DNA from: Archangiaceae bacterium
Lineage (GTDB): Bacteria; Myxococcota; Myxococcia; Myxococcales; Myxococcaceae
Direction: 5' to 3'
Assembly (NCBI GenBank): GCA_016714225.1
Contig: JADJNS010000012.1
Span: 124,001 to 188,000, forward strand
Length of the DNA stretch: 64,000 nucleotides
Shown here: positions 16,078 to 24,754 of the stretch, piece by piece
Layout: every line of letters starts with the position of its first letter
How positions within the stretch are numbered: position 1 is the first letter of the stretch
The notes under the pieces: generated by a model
Databases searched by the model: none
Told to the model about the DNA's origin: nothing
The model's input: only the letters and a program-made list of their open reading frames with translations
Translations under genes and position numbers: made by a program

Positions 16078-17238
16078 CTACGCGTGCGACTTTTTCTCAG
16101 GCCTGTCGCCGCGCGGCTCGAGGCGCCGGTAGACGGCGTCGGTCACCCACACCAGGACAAATGTCCCAAGCAGCATCAGCGCGAGCAGGGCGGCGTAGGT
16201 CGGCCAGTCAGCGCGGTCTCGGTAGAAGTCGGCCATGGCGATGCCGCGCACCCGGCCGATCGACTCCCACGCCAGCAGCGGGCTGACGGCGAGCACCACC
16301 CAGGCGGCGCGGTTGGGCAGCCGCCACGCGAGCAGCAGCGCCCCGGCGAACGCCCACCACGCGCCGTAGAACAGCATCATCTCGTGCAGGAAGTAGGCGG
16401 CGAGCGAGCTCTGGCCGAGCGTGGTCACCACCGCGAACGGCGGGCCCTTGGTGAGCTGGGGCGCGCGGTACTCGAGCGCGAGAAACAGCAGCACGAACGA
16501 CATCACCCAGACGACGCGCTGAGGGTGGTCCCACCCCAGGCCGACCCAGCCGGCGAGGCCGAGCAGGAGCAGCAGCACGATCCACCGCACGAGCAGGGTG
16601 AGCTCACCGAGCGCGGCGGTCGCACCGGCCGAGGCGCCCAGGTACACGTAGCCGGCCCACGGCAAGAGCGGAAACATCGAGCCCGTGCCCGCGTCGAGAA
16701 ACCCCGGCCGCCCGTTCACGAACAGCGACAGCCAGCCGGTGGTGTCCCTGAACAGCGGGGTGACCGCGAACACCACCACCGCCAGCGCGAGCGTCACCCA
16801 CCGCAGCACCTTCGGCCGCGGCGCGAGCAGGGTCATGAGGGGCAGCGCGAGCAGCAGCGAGAGCCCGATGCAGTGGAGAATGTCGATGCGCAGAAACCAC
16901 TTCGGCTCCCTGAACACGGGGAACCAGGCCCAGTTCACCAGCGACGCGATGGCGAGCACCTCGCCGAGCCGGCGCAGCGTGCGCTTCACCCTCCGGGCGC
17001 GGCCGCCCGGAGCCGAAGCGCTGCGCACCTGCACCAGCGCGAGCGAGAAGCCGGCAGAGAAGATGAACGAAGGCGCGACCAACCCGTCGAGCCGCAAGAG
17101 CCAGCGGTAGAGCTCAGAGCTCTGGCGAAGCGCAGGCTCGAGCAGAAACATGACGGTGTGGCACTGCACCATGAACAGCACCGCCACGCCGCGGAGCCAA
17201 TCGAAGCTCTGGATGCGCTGCTTGAGCCCCTCGGTCAT
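16078..17238 (-). CDS. Multi-span membrane acyltransferase-like protein (DUF1624/YeiB type)
   Basis: 386 residues from ATG 17238 (MTEGLKQRIQSFDWLRG); the open frame begins at 17325, but this start gives the family's characteristic N-terminus, a short cytoplasmic segment with the FDWLRGVAVLFMVQCHT motif before TM1. About ten hydrophobic helices fill the protein. This pattern is shared by DUF1624/heparan-alpha-glucosaminide N-acetyltransferase-like and OpgC/acyltransferase-3-like proteins, which move acyl groups across the membrane. The substrate is unknown. Divergent from the 62-residue gene at 17257. Confidence 0.75.
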   Translation of the reverse strand: MTEGLKQRIQSFDWLRGVAVLFMVQCHTVMFLLEPALRQSSELYRWLLRLDGLVAPSFIFSAGFSLALVQVRSASAPGGRARRVKRTLRRLGEVLAIASLVNWAWFPVFREPKWFLRIDILHCIGLSLLLALPLMTLLAPRPKVLRWVTLALAVVVFAVTPLFRDTTGWLSLFVNGRPGFLDAGTGSMFPLLPWAGYVYLGASAGATAALGELTLLVRWIVLLLLLGLAGWVGLGWDHPQRVVWVMSFVLLFLALEYRAPQLTKGPPFAVVTTLGQSSLAAYFLHEMMLFYGAWWAFAGALLLAWRLPNRAAWVVLAVSPLLAWESIGRVRGIAMADFYRDRADWPTYAALLALMLLGTFVLVWVTDAVYRRLEPRGDRPEKKSHA

Positions 17239-17256
17239 CCGTGAGAGTTTGCGCCC

Positions 17257-17445
17257 ATGAGCAGCGAGAACAAACTTCCGGTGCCGTTCAACAACGACAA
17301 CCGCCAGCCCGACGCCTTCCACCACACCAACGAGTGGACATCAGGCAAGCGCGGCGGCGGCAAGGTGCCGGCAGATCTCGAGTGGCGCTCGAACCCCAAG
17401 CAGCGTCAAGAAGAGCTCGGCACCAACGACCGCGTGAAGAAGTAG
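17257..17445 (+). CDS. Small hydrophilic protein, unknown
   Basis: 62 residues, rich in Asn, Lys, Arg and Gly (LPVPFNNDNRQPDAFHHTN, EWTSGKRGGGKVPADLEWR). The composition is clearly protein-like rather than a shadow of another frame. No membrane segment or signal. It begins 18 bp from the divergent start of the acyltransferase-like gene and is followed by repeat DNA. Function unknown. Confidence 0.5.
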   Translation: MSSENKLPVPFNNDNRQPDAFHHTNEWTSGKRGGGKVPADLEWRSNPKQRQEELGTNDRVKK

Positions 17446-17495
17446 CCACCGGCGTCACATGCCCGCGCCCGCGCCCGCGCCCGCGCCCGAAGCGC

Positions 17496-17591
17496 GAGTC
17501 CGTGAACGAGTCCGTGAACGAGTCCGTGAACGAGTCCGTGAACGAGTCCGTGAACGAGTCCGTGAACGAGTCCGTGAACGAGTCCGTGAAC
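17496..17591. repeat. 12-bp tandem repeat, 8 copies
   Basis: Eight exact tandem copies of GAGTCCGTGAAC. It follows a (GCGCCC)n stretch at about 17463-17488. It lies in the 356-bp stretch between two convergent genes (17446-17801), which otherwise holds only repeat-like DNA and no gene I can support. Confidence 0.95.
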
Positions 17592-17617
17592 GAACGGCTG
17601 ACGGGTCTCGAGATCGC

Positions 17618-17642
17618 TCAGGGTGAGCCCGTCGAACCCTGC
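17618..17642. repeat. REP-like CTCAGGGTGAGC element
   Basis: CTCAGGGTGAGCCCGTCGAA with a following CCCTG resembles the widespread CGCTCAGGGTGAGCCTGTCGAA-type intergenic repeat of many GC-rich bacteria. A related CGCTCAGGGTG occurs again at 17784-17794 next to a hairpin. Confidence 0.4.
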
Positions 17643-17761
17643 CATCGCTCGCCGAAGGCTGAGGCGCAGATACTCCATCGTAGTGATGCGCACGCCATGC
17701 TGCTTGCAGCAGGGAGTATGCGCCGCTGCGCCTCCCAGTCGTGACAGCACCCATTCGACTG

Positions 17762-17781
17762 CGGCACGGCCTTCGCCGTGC
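17762..17781. terminator. Hairpin between convergent genes
   Basis: GGCACGGC-CTTC-GCCGTGCC is a perfect 8-bp stem with a tetraloop, 20 bp before the 3' end of the minus-strand lipoprotein gene. No T-tract follows on either strand, so it may act as a weak terminator, an mRNA 3'-end stabiliser or part of a dispersed repeat. Confidence 0.4.
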
Positions 17782-17801
17782 CTCCGCTCAGGGTGCCCGT
17801 C

Positions 17802-18761
17802 TCACTGCACGCTGGCGACGTAGACGGCCTCACCGGTCGAAGCGACCAGCGCAGCCCCCGCGACGAACAGCTGCATCACGGGAGCTCCAGCAGGCAACCC
17901 CGCGCTCGCATCGCGCCAGGTGGCCCCGCCGTCATCGCTGACGCGCATGCCATTCATCGTCCCCGCGAAAGCGCGCTTCCCGCTCGCCGCAAAGGCCTGG
18001 GCCTTCGCGCCGAGGTCGATCGCATGAAACGTGTTCCCATAATTGTCGCTGCGCAGCGTACCGGCGCTGGTCTGCAACAGCGCATAAGCGCCCTCGGCCC
18101 CGACCGCGGCGACCTCACCGCCGACCAGCCCGGCCGACCAGCTCGAGCCCGCGTCGTCCGAGTACCAGAGCTTGCCGTCCTGCAGCGCGAACATGCGGGT
18201 GGCCGCCGAAGACGCGACCAGCGCGCTGACCGCCTTCTGAAACAGCGCCGCAGTGCTGCGCACCGACCAAGACGCGCCGCGGTCTTGAGACACCAACAGC
18301 CCGCTCGAGGTCGCGAGCAACAGCTCCGAGCCCTTCTTGATCACCGCATACGAAGGCGCACTCGGAGCCCCCTCGACCTTCGCGAACGCATCGTCACCCA
18401 AGGCCAATCGAAACAAGCCGCCCGCCGCCCCATCGGCCCAGGTGACCCACACCGAGGTATCGATGCGCGTGACCGACGTCGCCTTCACACCGAGCTCGAC
18501 CGGCTCCCAGGTGCTGGTGCCGTTGGCGAGCCGGTACAGCCCCTCGCTCGCCACCGCGAACAGCGCCCCGTCGTACTGCGCGGTGCCGCCCAGCTTCGCC
18601 GCCGGCAGCCCCTTCGAGAGCCCCTGAAACGTGCCCACCTGCACCGGGCCGTCGCCGTCGGGCTGCCCGGGCCTCGCCGGCATCGAGCCCGGCTGAAACT
18701 CGGCCTCTCCGACACACCCTGCAGCCATCAGCGCCAGCAGGGTGAGCGAAGGTCGCATCAT
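17802..18761 (-). CDS. Lipoprotein with BNR/sialidase-like beta-propeller repeats
   Basis: 319 residues from the ATG at 18761; the open frame begins at 18875, but this start gives a lipoprotein signal peptide (MMRPSLTLLALMAAGC). The body has repeating blade-like units with the Asp-box pattern SxDxGxxW: SQDRGASWSV, SDDAGSSWSA, SDNYGNTF and SDDGGATWRD. This is the signature of BNR or Vps10/YCF48-type beta-propellers. Such proteins bind ligands or act as assembly factors; no enzymatic residues are evident. It starts 4 bp after the esterase gene stop, so they are co-transcribed. Confidence 0.72.
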   Translation of the reverse strand: MMRPSLTLLALMAAGCVGEAEFQPGSMPARPGQPDGDGPVQVGTFQGLSKGLPAAKLGGTAQYDGALFAVASEGLYRLANGTSTWEPVELGVKATSVTRIDTSVWVTWADGAAGGLFRLALGDDAFAKVEGAPSAPSYAVIKKGSELLLATSSGLLVSQDRGASWSVRSTAALFQKAVSALVASSAATRMFALQDGKLWYSDDAGSSWSAGLVGGEVAAVGAEGAYALLQTSAGTLRSDNYGNTFHAIDLGAKAQAFAASGKRAFAGTMNGMRVSDDGGATWRDASAGLPAGAPVMQLFVAGAALVASTGEAVYVASVQ

Positions 18762-18765
18762 GTGT

Positions 18766-19494
18766 TCATTTTCGGGCGCCTCCGGCCGAAGTGTCGGCCA
18801 GCAGGCGAGATAATTTCTCCAACGTATTCGAGGAGATGGTGTGCCCACCCCGAAAAGGCACGAAGTCGACCTCACAGCCGGCCTCTTTCAGTAAATCGCG
18901 CAGCCATTCGGCGGCATCGAACCGAAGTATCGGGTCTTCGGTGCCGTGGGCCTGCAGCACCTTGAGCCCCTTTCGCGCCTTCGCCTTCTGCCGCCACACG
19001 TCTTCGATGAGCAGCGTGCCCGAGAGAATCGCCAGCGCGCGCGGCTGCTCTTCGAGCCGCAGCGCCACGTCGGTGGCGAGCATCGCGCCCTGGCTGAACC
19101 CGCCCAGCACCACGCTCGAGATGGGCAGCTTCGTCTGCACGCACACCTCGTCGACGAGCTTGCGAAGTGCGGCCCGCGCCGCCGCCATGCCGGGCGGCTC
19201 GACCTTGCGAAACTCGCGCAGGGCCTCGGGGTCGCCGCGGTTGACCCGCTCGATGCCCTCGAAGTCGATCAACCACCACGCGCGCGAGCCGGGCCCCAGC
19301 GAGAGCGGCGCCTCGGGGAAGATGAAGCGCAGCTTCGAGAGCGCCGGGTTCATGTGCAAGAGCTCGCCGTGCAGCGGCACCAGGTCGTCGCCCGGCGCGC
19401 CGAAGCCGTGGCACAGCACCACCGCGCCCGCCGGCTTGCCCGCCTCGCTCTCGGGGAACACCTGACACGAGAGACCTCCGAGGGTGGCGCGCAT
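18766..19494 (-). CDS. Phospholipase/carboxylesterase (alpha/beta hydrolase)
   Basis: 242 residues. I chose ATG 19494 because AAGGAC stands 3-9 bases upstream; GTG 19512 is an alternative. The fold is shown by AVVLCHGFGAPGDDLVPL, the nucleophile elbow GGFSQGAM (Ser about 134), the acid in HGTEDPILRF and the base in RGGHTI. Size and motifs fit the YpfH/carboxylesterase 2 family of small serine esterases. Cytoplasmic: no signal peptide. The substrate is unknown. Confidence 0.85.
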   Translation of the reverse strand: MRATLGGLSCQVFPESEAGKPAGAVVLCHGFGAPGDDLVPLHGELLHMNPALSKLRFIFPEAPLSLGPGSRAWWLIDFEGIERVNRGDPEALREFRKVEPPGMAAARAALRKLVDEVCVQTKLPISSVVLGGFSQGAMLATDVALRLEEQPRALAILSGTLLIEDVWRQKAKARKGLKVLQAHGTEDPILRFDAAEWLRDLLKEAGCEVDFVPFRGGHTISSNTLEKLSRLLADTSAGGARK

Positions 19495-19538
19495 GGCGTC
19501 CTTGATTAGCACGCAAAAGTGATAGGAAATGCCCGCGC

Positions 19539-21218
19539 GTGCCTTTCACCCTCAAGGTCAGCAAGGGAGCCGGTGCCGGGGCCGAATTCCCCTTCGACTC
19601 CGCGGAAGCGCGACTGGGCCGCACCGCCGACAACGACATCGTGGTGAAAGACGCGGGCGCCTCGCGCAGCCACTGCCGCGTCTTCCAGAAGGCCGGGCGC
19701 TTCTACGTCGAGGACCTGAAGAGCGCCAACGGCACCAAGCTCAACAACAGCGTCGTCACCGGCGTGAAAGAGCTTCGCAGCGGCGACACCATCACCATCG
19801 GCGAGGTGGCGTTCACCTTCACCGGCGTCGACGCCACGATGATGGCTCCGGTGGGCAACGACACCGTGCTCAAGAGCCCGCTCGACACCGCCGACACCGG
19901 CGAGAGCTCCGAGCCCAGCACCGACCGCACCGCCGACTTTCCCCCCGTCGACCTGAACCAGACGGTGCTCAAGGCGCCGCTCCCCAACCGCAGTGCGCCC
20001 GACGTCGAGCGCGAGCGCCGCACCACCACCAGGCGGCCCTCCCGCGAGCTCTCCGACTCGCAGACCTCGCCGCCGATGCGCGCGCTCGAGGCCGGGTCAG
20101 ACATCACCGGCGCCGAGACCGTGCCGCCGCAGCGCGCGCTCGCCAAGAAAGACGTCGACGCGATGCTGCAGCCGGTCGACGGTGGCACCCTCGAGGTCAA
20201 GGTTCCTCCCGCCCTCGCGCGGCGCCACGCCCAGGCCGGCGTCGACGAGACCGACGACGAGCTCACCGCCGCCGATCGCCTGCGCGCCCGCCGCAACGCC
20301 AACAAGAGCGCGATGGGTCGGCTGAAGTACGGCTTCGGGCAGATGTCGAAGCCGGCCCGCACGGTCACCGCCGGCGTCGGCGCGCTGATGGTGCTGGGCA
20401 TCGTCGGCTTGGGTCTCTGGGCGGTGCTGCCCCAGGGCAAGAAGTCGCGCGGCGCCGAGCCGGGCGAGCTGCAGGGCGGGGCGCCCACCATCGAAGACAG
20501 CTTCGGCCTGGGCGAAGGGGTCTCGTTCGAGCGGCCCGACATGAAGATCTTCCGCTTCACCGCCGCCGGGGCCACCCGCATCGTCGGCGTGCTGCACTAC
20601 CAGGCGCGCGACGTCTCGAAAGACGAGGTCACCGTCTCGCTCAACGGCACCGACCTGGGCTTCGTGCCGCCCGACACCCTCGACACCGCCAACCGCGAGC
20701 TCGAGCTGGTGCTGCCGGCGCAGCAGATCAAGAAGGGCGACGCCAACCAGCTGCTGTTCGACAACGTGAAGAACCCGCCCGGCGACGAGCCCTGGCGCAT
20801 CTGGAACCTGTGGCTCGAGCTGATCGCCATTCCCGACATGGGGCCCGAAGAGCTGGTGGCCGCGGTCAAAGAAGACCTCGAGCGCTCGACCCGGTTCTTC
20901 GACCAGCGCGACATCGGCCCCGACAACCTCTTCAAGGCGTGGAAGGGCTTTCGCGAGGCCTGGCTCAAGATGGAGTCGCTGCCCGCGCGCCCCGAAGAGC
21001 TCTACATCGTCGCCCGCTCGCAGCAGCGCGAGATGGCCCAGCTCCTCGACAAGCGCTGCAGCATGATGCTGCTCGACTACCAGAAGGTGATGAGCGCGAA
21101 GAAGGCCGACCGCAAGCGCGGCCGCGAGATCGCCGAAGACATGCTTCGCTACTTCCCCACCCGCGAGCACCGCTGCAACGGGCTCGCGCGCTCGCTGCTC
21201 GAAGACCTGGGAATGTGA
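19539..21218 (+). CDS. FHA-domain membrane protein
   Basis: 559 residues from GTG 19539 with AGGAAA about 10 bases upstream. Residues 1-95 are an FHA phosphothreonine-binding domain (RLGRTADNDIVVKDAGASRS ... DLKSANGTKLNN). A Pro/Thr/Arg-rich linker follows, then one membrane helix near 283-300 (GALMVLGIVGLGLWAVLP). The outside part carries a beta-sandwich-like segment (VTVSLNGTDLGFVPPDTLDT) and a helical end. A cytoplasmic phospho-sensor joined to an extracytoplasmic domain suggests a signal-controlled scaffold. It immediately precedes the TadE/TadG-like cassette, and a second FHA protein stands next to the second such cassette at 48071. Confidence 0.8.
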   Translation: MPFTLKVSKGAGAGAEFPFDSAEARLGRTADNDIVVKDAGASRSHCRVFQKAGRFYVEDLKSANGTKLNNSVVTGVKELRSGDTITIGEVAFTFTGVDATMMAPVGNDTVLKSPLDTADTGESSEPSTDRTADFPPVDLNQTVLKAPLPNRSAPDVERERRTTTRRPSRELSDSQTSPPMRALEAGSDITGAETVPPQRALAKKDVDAMLQPVDGGTLEVKVPPALARRHAQAGVDETDDELTAADRLRARRNANKSAMGRLKYGFGQMSKPARTVTAGVGALMVLGIVGLGLWAVLPQGKKSRGAEPGELQGGAPTIEDSFGLGEGVSFERPDMKIFRFTAAGATRIVGVLHYQARDVSKDEVTVSLNGTDLGFVPPDTLDTANRELELVLPAQQIKKGDANQLLFDNVKNPPGDEPWRIWNLWLELIAIPDMGPEELVAAVKEDLERSTRFFDQRDIGPDNLFKAWKGFREAWLKMESLPARPEELYIVARSQQREMAQLLDKRCSMMLLDYQKVMSAKKADRKRGREIAEDMLRYFPTREHRCNGLARSLLEDLGM

Positions 21219-21297
21219 GCGTCATGTGCGCGCCGCTCCCACCCGGGCATCCGTCAGACGGCCGCGACCTGAAACCTCGATGTGACGGGGGGCGATA

Positions 21298-22185
21298 ATG
21301 AGAAAACGCCGAGCCCCCACGGCCACTTCGATGCCCTCGTCCACCCCTCAGCCTTCGCCCGGGTCTGCCACGCGCACGCGCCGCCGCGACGGTGGGCAGG
21401 CGCTCATCGAGACCGCCATCACCATGCCGCTGTTCGTGTTCATCATGTTGGGCACGCTGCAGCTGGGGCTGATGCACCAGGCGCACGCGCTCACCAAGTA
21501 CGCCGCCTACAAGGCGGTGCGCGCCGGCGCGATGCACAACGCCAAGAAAGAGGTGATGGAGCTCGCCGCCGCCGCGGTGCTGCTCCCCATGGTCTCGTGG
21601 CAGGACAACGGCATCGAGACCTTCAAGCCGGTGACCGACGCCGCCTCGTGGTCGACCAAGCTGATCGAGGCGCGGGTGCGCGCGCAGATCAACATGATGA
21701 AGATCGCCGAGGTCAAGATCTGCGGCCCCACCAAGCAGACCGCCCGGCAGACCGGCGGCCTCTCGGCCGAGGGCAAGAAGGCCGGCCAAGAGGTGCAGTT
21801 CGACGCCCCGTGGAAGCCGGCCGAGAGCAGCTGGCGCGACAGCGAGCGCAACAAGCTGCGCATCGAGGTCACCTTCAACTACCGCATGCCGATTCCGTTC
21901 GCGAACGGCATGCTCTACTGGATCGCGCGGGGTCAGGAAGACAGCGAGGTGCTGTGGGTCACCCGCACCGGCCCCAACCAGACCCAGCTCAAAGACCCGC
22001 TGCTCGCCGAGCGCGCCAAGTACGACGCCATGGCGCGCGCCAAGCTGGGCTACGTGCTGCCCATTCGCGCCACGTACACCATGAAGATGATGTCCGACCT
22101 CTACCCGAACGGTAACTCGGACCTCGAGCTGCCCGACTCGAACACCTGTCACATTCCGTGGGCCAAGCTGTCGGGGGGCGAGTGA
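21298..22185 (+). CDS. TadE-like pseudopilin, cassette 1
   Basis: 295 residues. A long basic N-terminus (about 33 residues) precedes the prepilin-peptidase motif G|QALIET with Glu at +5, then a 21-residue hydrophobic helix (TMPLFVFIMLGTLQLGLM). This is the TadE arrangement of Flp/Tad pilus systems, where TadE and TadF are minor pseudopilins. The large outer part has AAYKAVRAGA after the helix, as in the family. The stop overlaps the next ATG (TGATG). The paralogue at 48071 shares the layout. Confidence 0.78.
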   Translation: MRKRRAPTATSMPSSTPQPSPGSATRTRRRDGGQALIETAITMPLFVFIMLGTLQLGLMHQAHALTKYAAYKAVRAGAMHNAKKEVMELAAAAVLLPMVSWQDNGIETFKPVTDAASWSTKLIEARVRAQINMMKIAEVKICGPTKQTARQTGGLSAEGKKAGQEVQFDAPWKPAESSWRDSERNKLRIEVTFNYRMPIPFANGMLYWIARGQEDSEVLWVTRTGPNQTQLKDPLLAERAKYDAMARAKLGYVLPIRATYTMKMMSDLYPNGNSDLELPDSNTCHIPWAKLSGGE

Positions 22186-23741
22186 TGCGCGTACGTCGCT
22201 TGGGCCAGGTGATGGTGCTCGCCTGCGTCACCATGCTGGTGCTGGTGCTGATGTTGATGCTGTCGTTCAACCTCACCAACGCCATTCACGAGAAGATTCG
22301 CCTGCAGCAGCACAGCGACGCGATGGCGTACTCGATGGCCACCGTCGAGGCGCGGGCGATGAACTACTTCGCGTACAGCAACCGCGCCATCGCCGCCGCC
22401 GCGGTCTCCGAGATGTCGATTCACGCGTACATGAGCGAGATCGGCTACACCGTGAACGCGTTCGACGGTGCCACCGGCTCGTTCACCGTCATCTCGGTGC
22501 TCGAGTGCCTCGCCGCGCTGGGCTGCGGCCCGTGGTGCGGCTCCTGCTGCGAGCACATTCCCCACTGCCCCCAGGCCATCTCGGTGCGCAGCAAGTTCGC
22601 ACAGGCCACCACCAAGTACCGCAACCGCGCCCGCGGCATGGAGAACAGCTTCAACGACGCCGTCGAGGGCTACTCGCGCTTCATCGACATGATCAACCTC
22701 GGCCAGCAGGGCGTGGGCCTCTACACGCTCAACGTGCTGCGCGGGCAAGACCTCGACGTGCTGCACGACACCAACGCGCCCTGCGCCTCGCAGCTGCCGG
22801 TGGGCGTGGGCGCGCTCAACATGCGCAACTTCGTCTGCGCCCTCGAGGGCACCATTCTCGCCCAGGGCTGCATCGGCGGCAGCGCCGAGAGCAACGACAA
22901 CGCGCGCGGCCGGGTCATCGCCAACGTCGCCAACGCGGCGCGCGGCGAGTTCCCCAAGAGCCGCATACCCGGCGTGCCCGCCGAGATGTTCCCCAGCACG
23001 CTGGCCGACCTGATGACCCAGATTCAGGGCCAGGGCATCACCGGCGCGATTCCCACCGGCGGCAGCGCCCGCGCGATGGAGGGCACCGACAACGACGACT
23101 GCACCGGCGACGCCAACAACAAGCGGGGCCAGACCATCTGCTCGGTCGAGAAGACCGGCGGCATCGGCACGTTCTTCATCGACATACCCGGCGGCTGGTA
23201 CACCGAGCGCAGCGAGATCTACTCGAACCGCAACGGCGGGGCGCACCGCCCCAGCGGCCTGCACAGCGGCCGGCACGACAAGTGGCGCGGCTTCGTCGAG
23301 TCGACCGACGTCTCGTGCTTCACCGACGGCGAGTGCTTCACCAACTTCCGCTCGAACTCGTCGGCCGACGACGACTACGGCCAGCCCTCGGTCTACGGCT
23401 ACTTCAGCCAAGACCTGCGGCTGAACACCAAGTGCAACAAGGGCCCCTGGGAGCTCGGCACCGACGGCAAGCTCACCATGGGCGACGGCGCCCACGACAA
23501 CCAGGTGAATGACCCCGGCGTGCTCGACTTCGTGCCGCGCGAGGGCGGCACCGCGGTGAGCCGCGCGCTGGTCTACTTTCACCGCCCCGACGACTGGCGC
23601 ATGCCGCCCAACCTCTTCGACCCGTACTGGAAGGCGAAGCTGCACCCGTTCGACCGCACCAAGATGGGCATGGTGCTCACCGCCGGCGGCTCGGGCAGCG
23701 CGCTGCCGATGCTGCTGGGGCCCATCGAGGGGGTGCAGTGA
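22185..23741 (+). CDS. TadG-like / Flp-assembly protein, cassette 1
   Basis: 518 residues from the ATG overlapping the previous stop; the frame opens at 22158, but the coupled start fits the operon. Residues 8-28 are one hydrophobic helix (VMVLACVTMLVLVLMLMLSF), followed by the conserved HSDAMAYSMATVEARAMNYF and AYSNRAIAAAAVSEM. The remainder is a large extracytoplasmic region rich in Cys, Asn and Gly (CTGDANNKRGQTIC, SCFTDGECFTNF). Such TadG-like proteins anchor or tip the pilus or envelope complex. The paralogue at 48901 keeps the same N-terminal pattern. Confidence 0.72.
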   Translation: MRVRRLGQVMVLACVTMLVLVLMLMLSFNLTNAIHEKIRLQQHSDAMAYSMATVEARAMNYFAYSNRAIAAAAVSEMSIHAYMSEIGYTVNAFDGATGSFTVISVLECLAALGCGPWCGSCCEHIPHCPQAISVRSKFAQATTKYRNRARGMENSFNDAVEGYSRFIDMINLGQQGVGLYTLNVLRGQDLDVLHDTNAPCASQLPVGVGALNMRNFVCALEGTILAQGCIGGSAESNDNARGRVIANVANAARGEFPKSRIPGVPAEMFPSTLADLMTQIQGQGITGAIPTGGSARAMEGTDNDDCTGDANNKRGQTICSVEKTGGIGTFFIDIPGGWYTERSEIYSNRNGGAHRPSGLHSGRHDKWRGFVESTDVSCFTDGECFTNFRSNSSADDDYGQPSVYGYFSQDLRLNTKCNKGPWELGTDGKLTMGDGAHDNQVNDPGVLDFVPREGGTAVSRALVYFHRPDDWRMPPNLFDPYWKAKLHPFDRTKMGMVLTAGGSGSALPMLLGPIEGVQ

Positions 23742-24754
23742 TGGCGCGCGCGCTGCGACGGCGAAAGAGCCGCGGCCAGGCCACCGTCGAGCTGGCCATC
23801 GCCTGCATCCTCATCGTCCCCATCTTCCTCTACGTGCTGTTCCTCGAAGATCTGCTCCGCCACAAGCTCACCCTGCAAGAGGTGGTGGTCTCGACCCCGT
23901 GGGACTTCAACGGCATCGACTACCAGCGCTACGCCGGCGACGTCGACGGCGAGGTCGCCAAGTACTCGCGCATGATGTGGTGCGACCACAGCTCGGCCTA
24001 CAACTCGTACGACCCGGGCTTCGAGTGCGGCGACGACGACCCCGACCGCCACCACAAAGAGGTCAGCGCCCACGTGTGCTGGCAGGTGGGCGGCGACGGG
24101 CAGGGCGAGAACGAGATTCACTGTTCGCGCGCTGCCGACACCGCCACCGGCTACTTCGGCCTCATCCCCGGCATCGACGAGTTCAAGAGCGACGTGAACA
24201 AGGGCGGCGCCATCTCGTGCACCGCCTACGCCGGCGTTCTCAACTACTACCTGCCGCAGAAGATTCTGCAGTCGTTCAGCCAGGTCGACACCACCCGCGC
24301 CGAGTACCTGCGCGGCACCCAGGTGCACTCGCACAACGGCATCTCGGGGCAGAACATCTACCGGCTCACCCGCCAGCACTTCACCGTGCTGCACGACCCC
24401 TGGGCCCAGACCAGCGTCGACGAGATGGACGGGCCGGGCAGCGGCGCGCTCCACGACCGCACCCAGTACGTCTACGGGCACTGGCTGGGCCTCGCGCTCG
24501 GGTTCGCGCCGGCGATGATCTTCGTCGGCAAGGGCATTCAAGAAGAGCTGATCGGCCCGCAGGCCCTGCCGGTGATCGACCTGCCCACCTCTGACAACCT
24601 GATGGACGCCAACGTCGCCTTCAGAAAAGCGGCGGGAGGCAAGGTCGACAACCACTACGCCTCACCGTGGATGGACTGGCAGAACAACCCCGTCCAGACC
24701 TCGTACAACAACCGCGGCAAGTACTACATGGGCGCGACCTCGGAGCCGAATTGA
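23741..24754 (+). CDS. Second TadE-like pseudopilin, cassette 1
   Basis: 337 residues, ATG overlapping the previous TGA. A short basic leader (MARALRRRKSRG) ends at a cleavage motif G|QATVEL with Glu at +5, and a hydrophobic helix follows (ACILIVPIFLYVLFLEDLL). The outer domain contains Cys pairs and aromatic-rich stretches (WDFNGIDYQRY, GHWLGLALGFAPAMIF). It belongs to the same TadE-type class as the first gene of the cassette but is not closely similar to it. Its counterpart in cassette 2 is the gene at 50562. Confidence 0.75.
   Translation: MARALRRRKSRGQATVELAIACILIVPIFLYVLFLEDLLRHKLTLQEVVVSTPWDFNGIDYQRYAGDVDGEVAKYSRMMWCDHSSAYNSYDPGFECGDDDPDRHHKEVSAHVCWQVGGDGQGENEIHCSRAADTATGYFGLIPGIDEFKSDVNKGGAISCTAYAGVLNYYLPQKILQSFSQVDTTRAEYLRGTQVHSHNGISGQNIYRLTRQHFTVLHDPWAQTSVDEMDGPGSGALHDRTQYVYGHWLGLALGFAPAMIFVGKGIQEELIGPQALPVIDLPTSDNLMDANVAFRKAAGGKVDNHYASPWMDWQNNPVQTSYNNRGKYYMGATSEPN

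Noticed and set aside
17496..17591. Possible CRISPR array
   Set aside because: Units are 12 bp, directly adjacent, with no spacers and no cas genes nearby.
17241..17744. Open frame with NESV repeats
   Set aside because: It is created by the 12-bp tandem repeat; no start context or protein-like flanks, and it overlaps the better-supported 62-residue gene.
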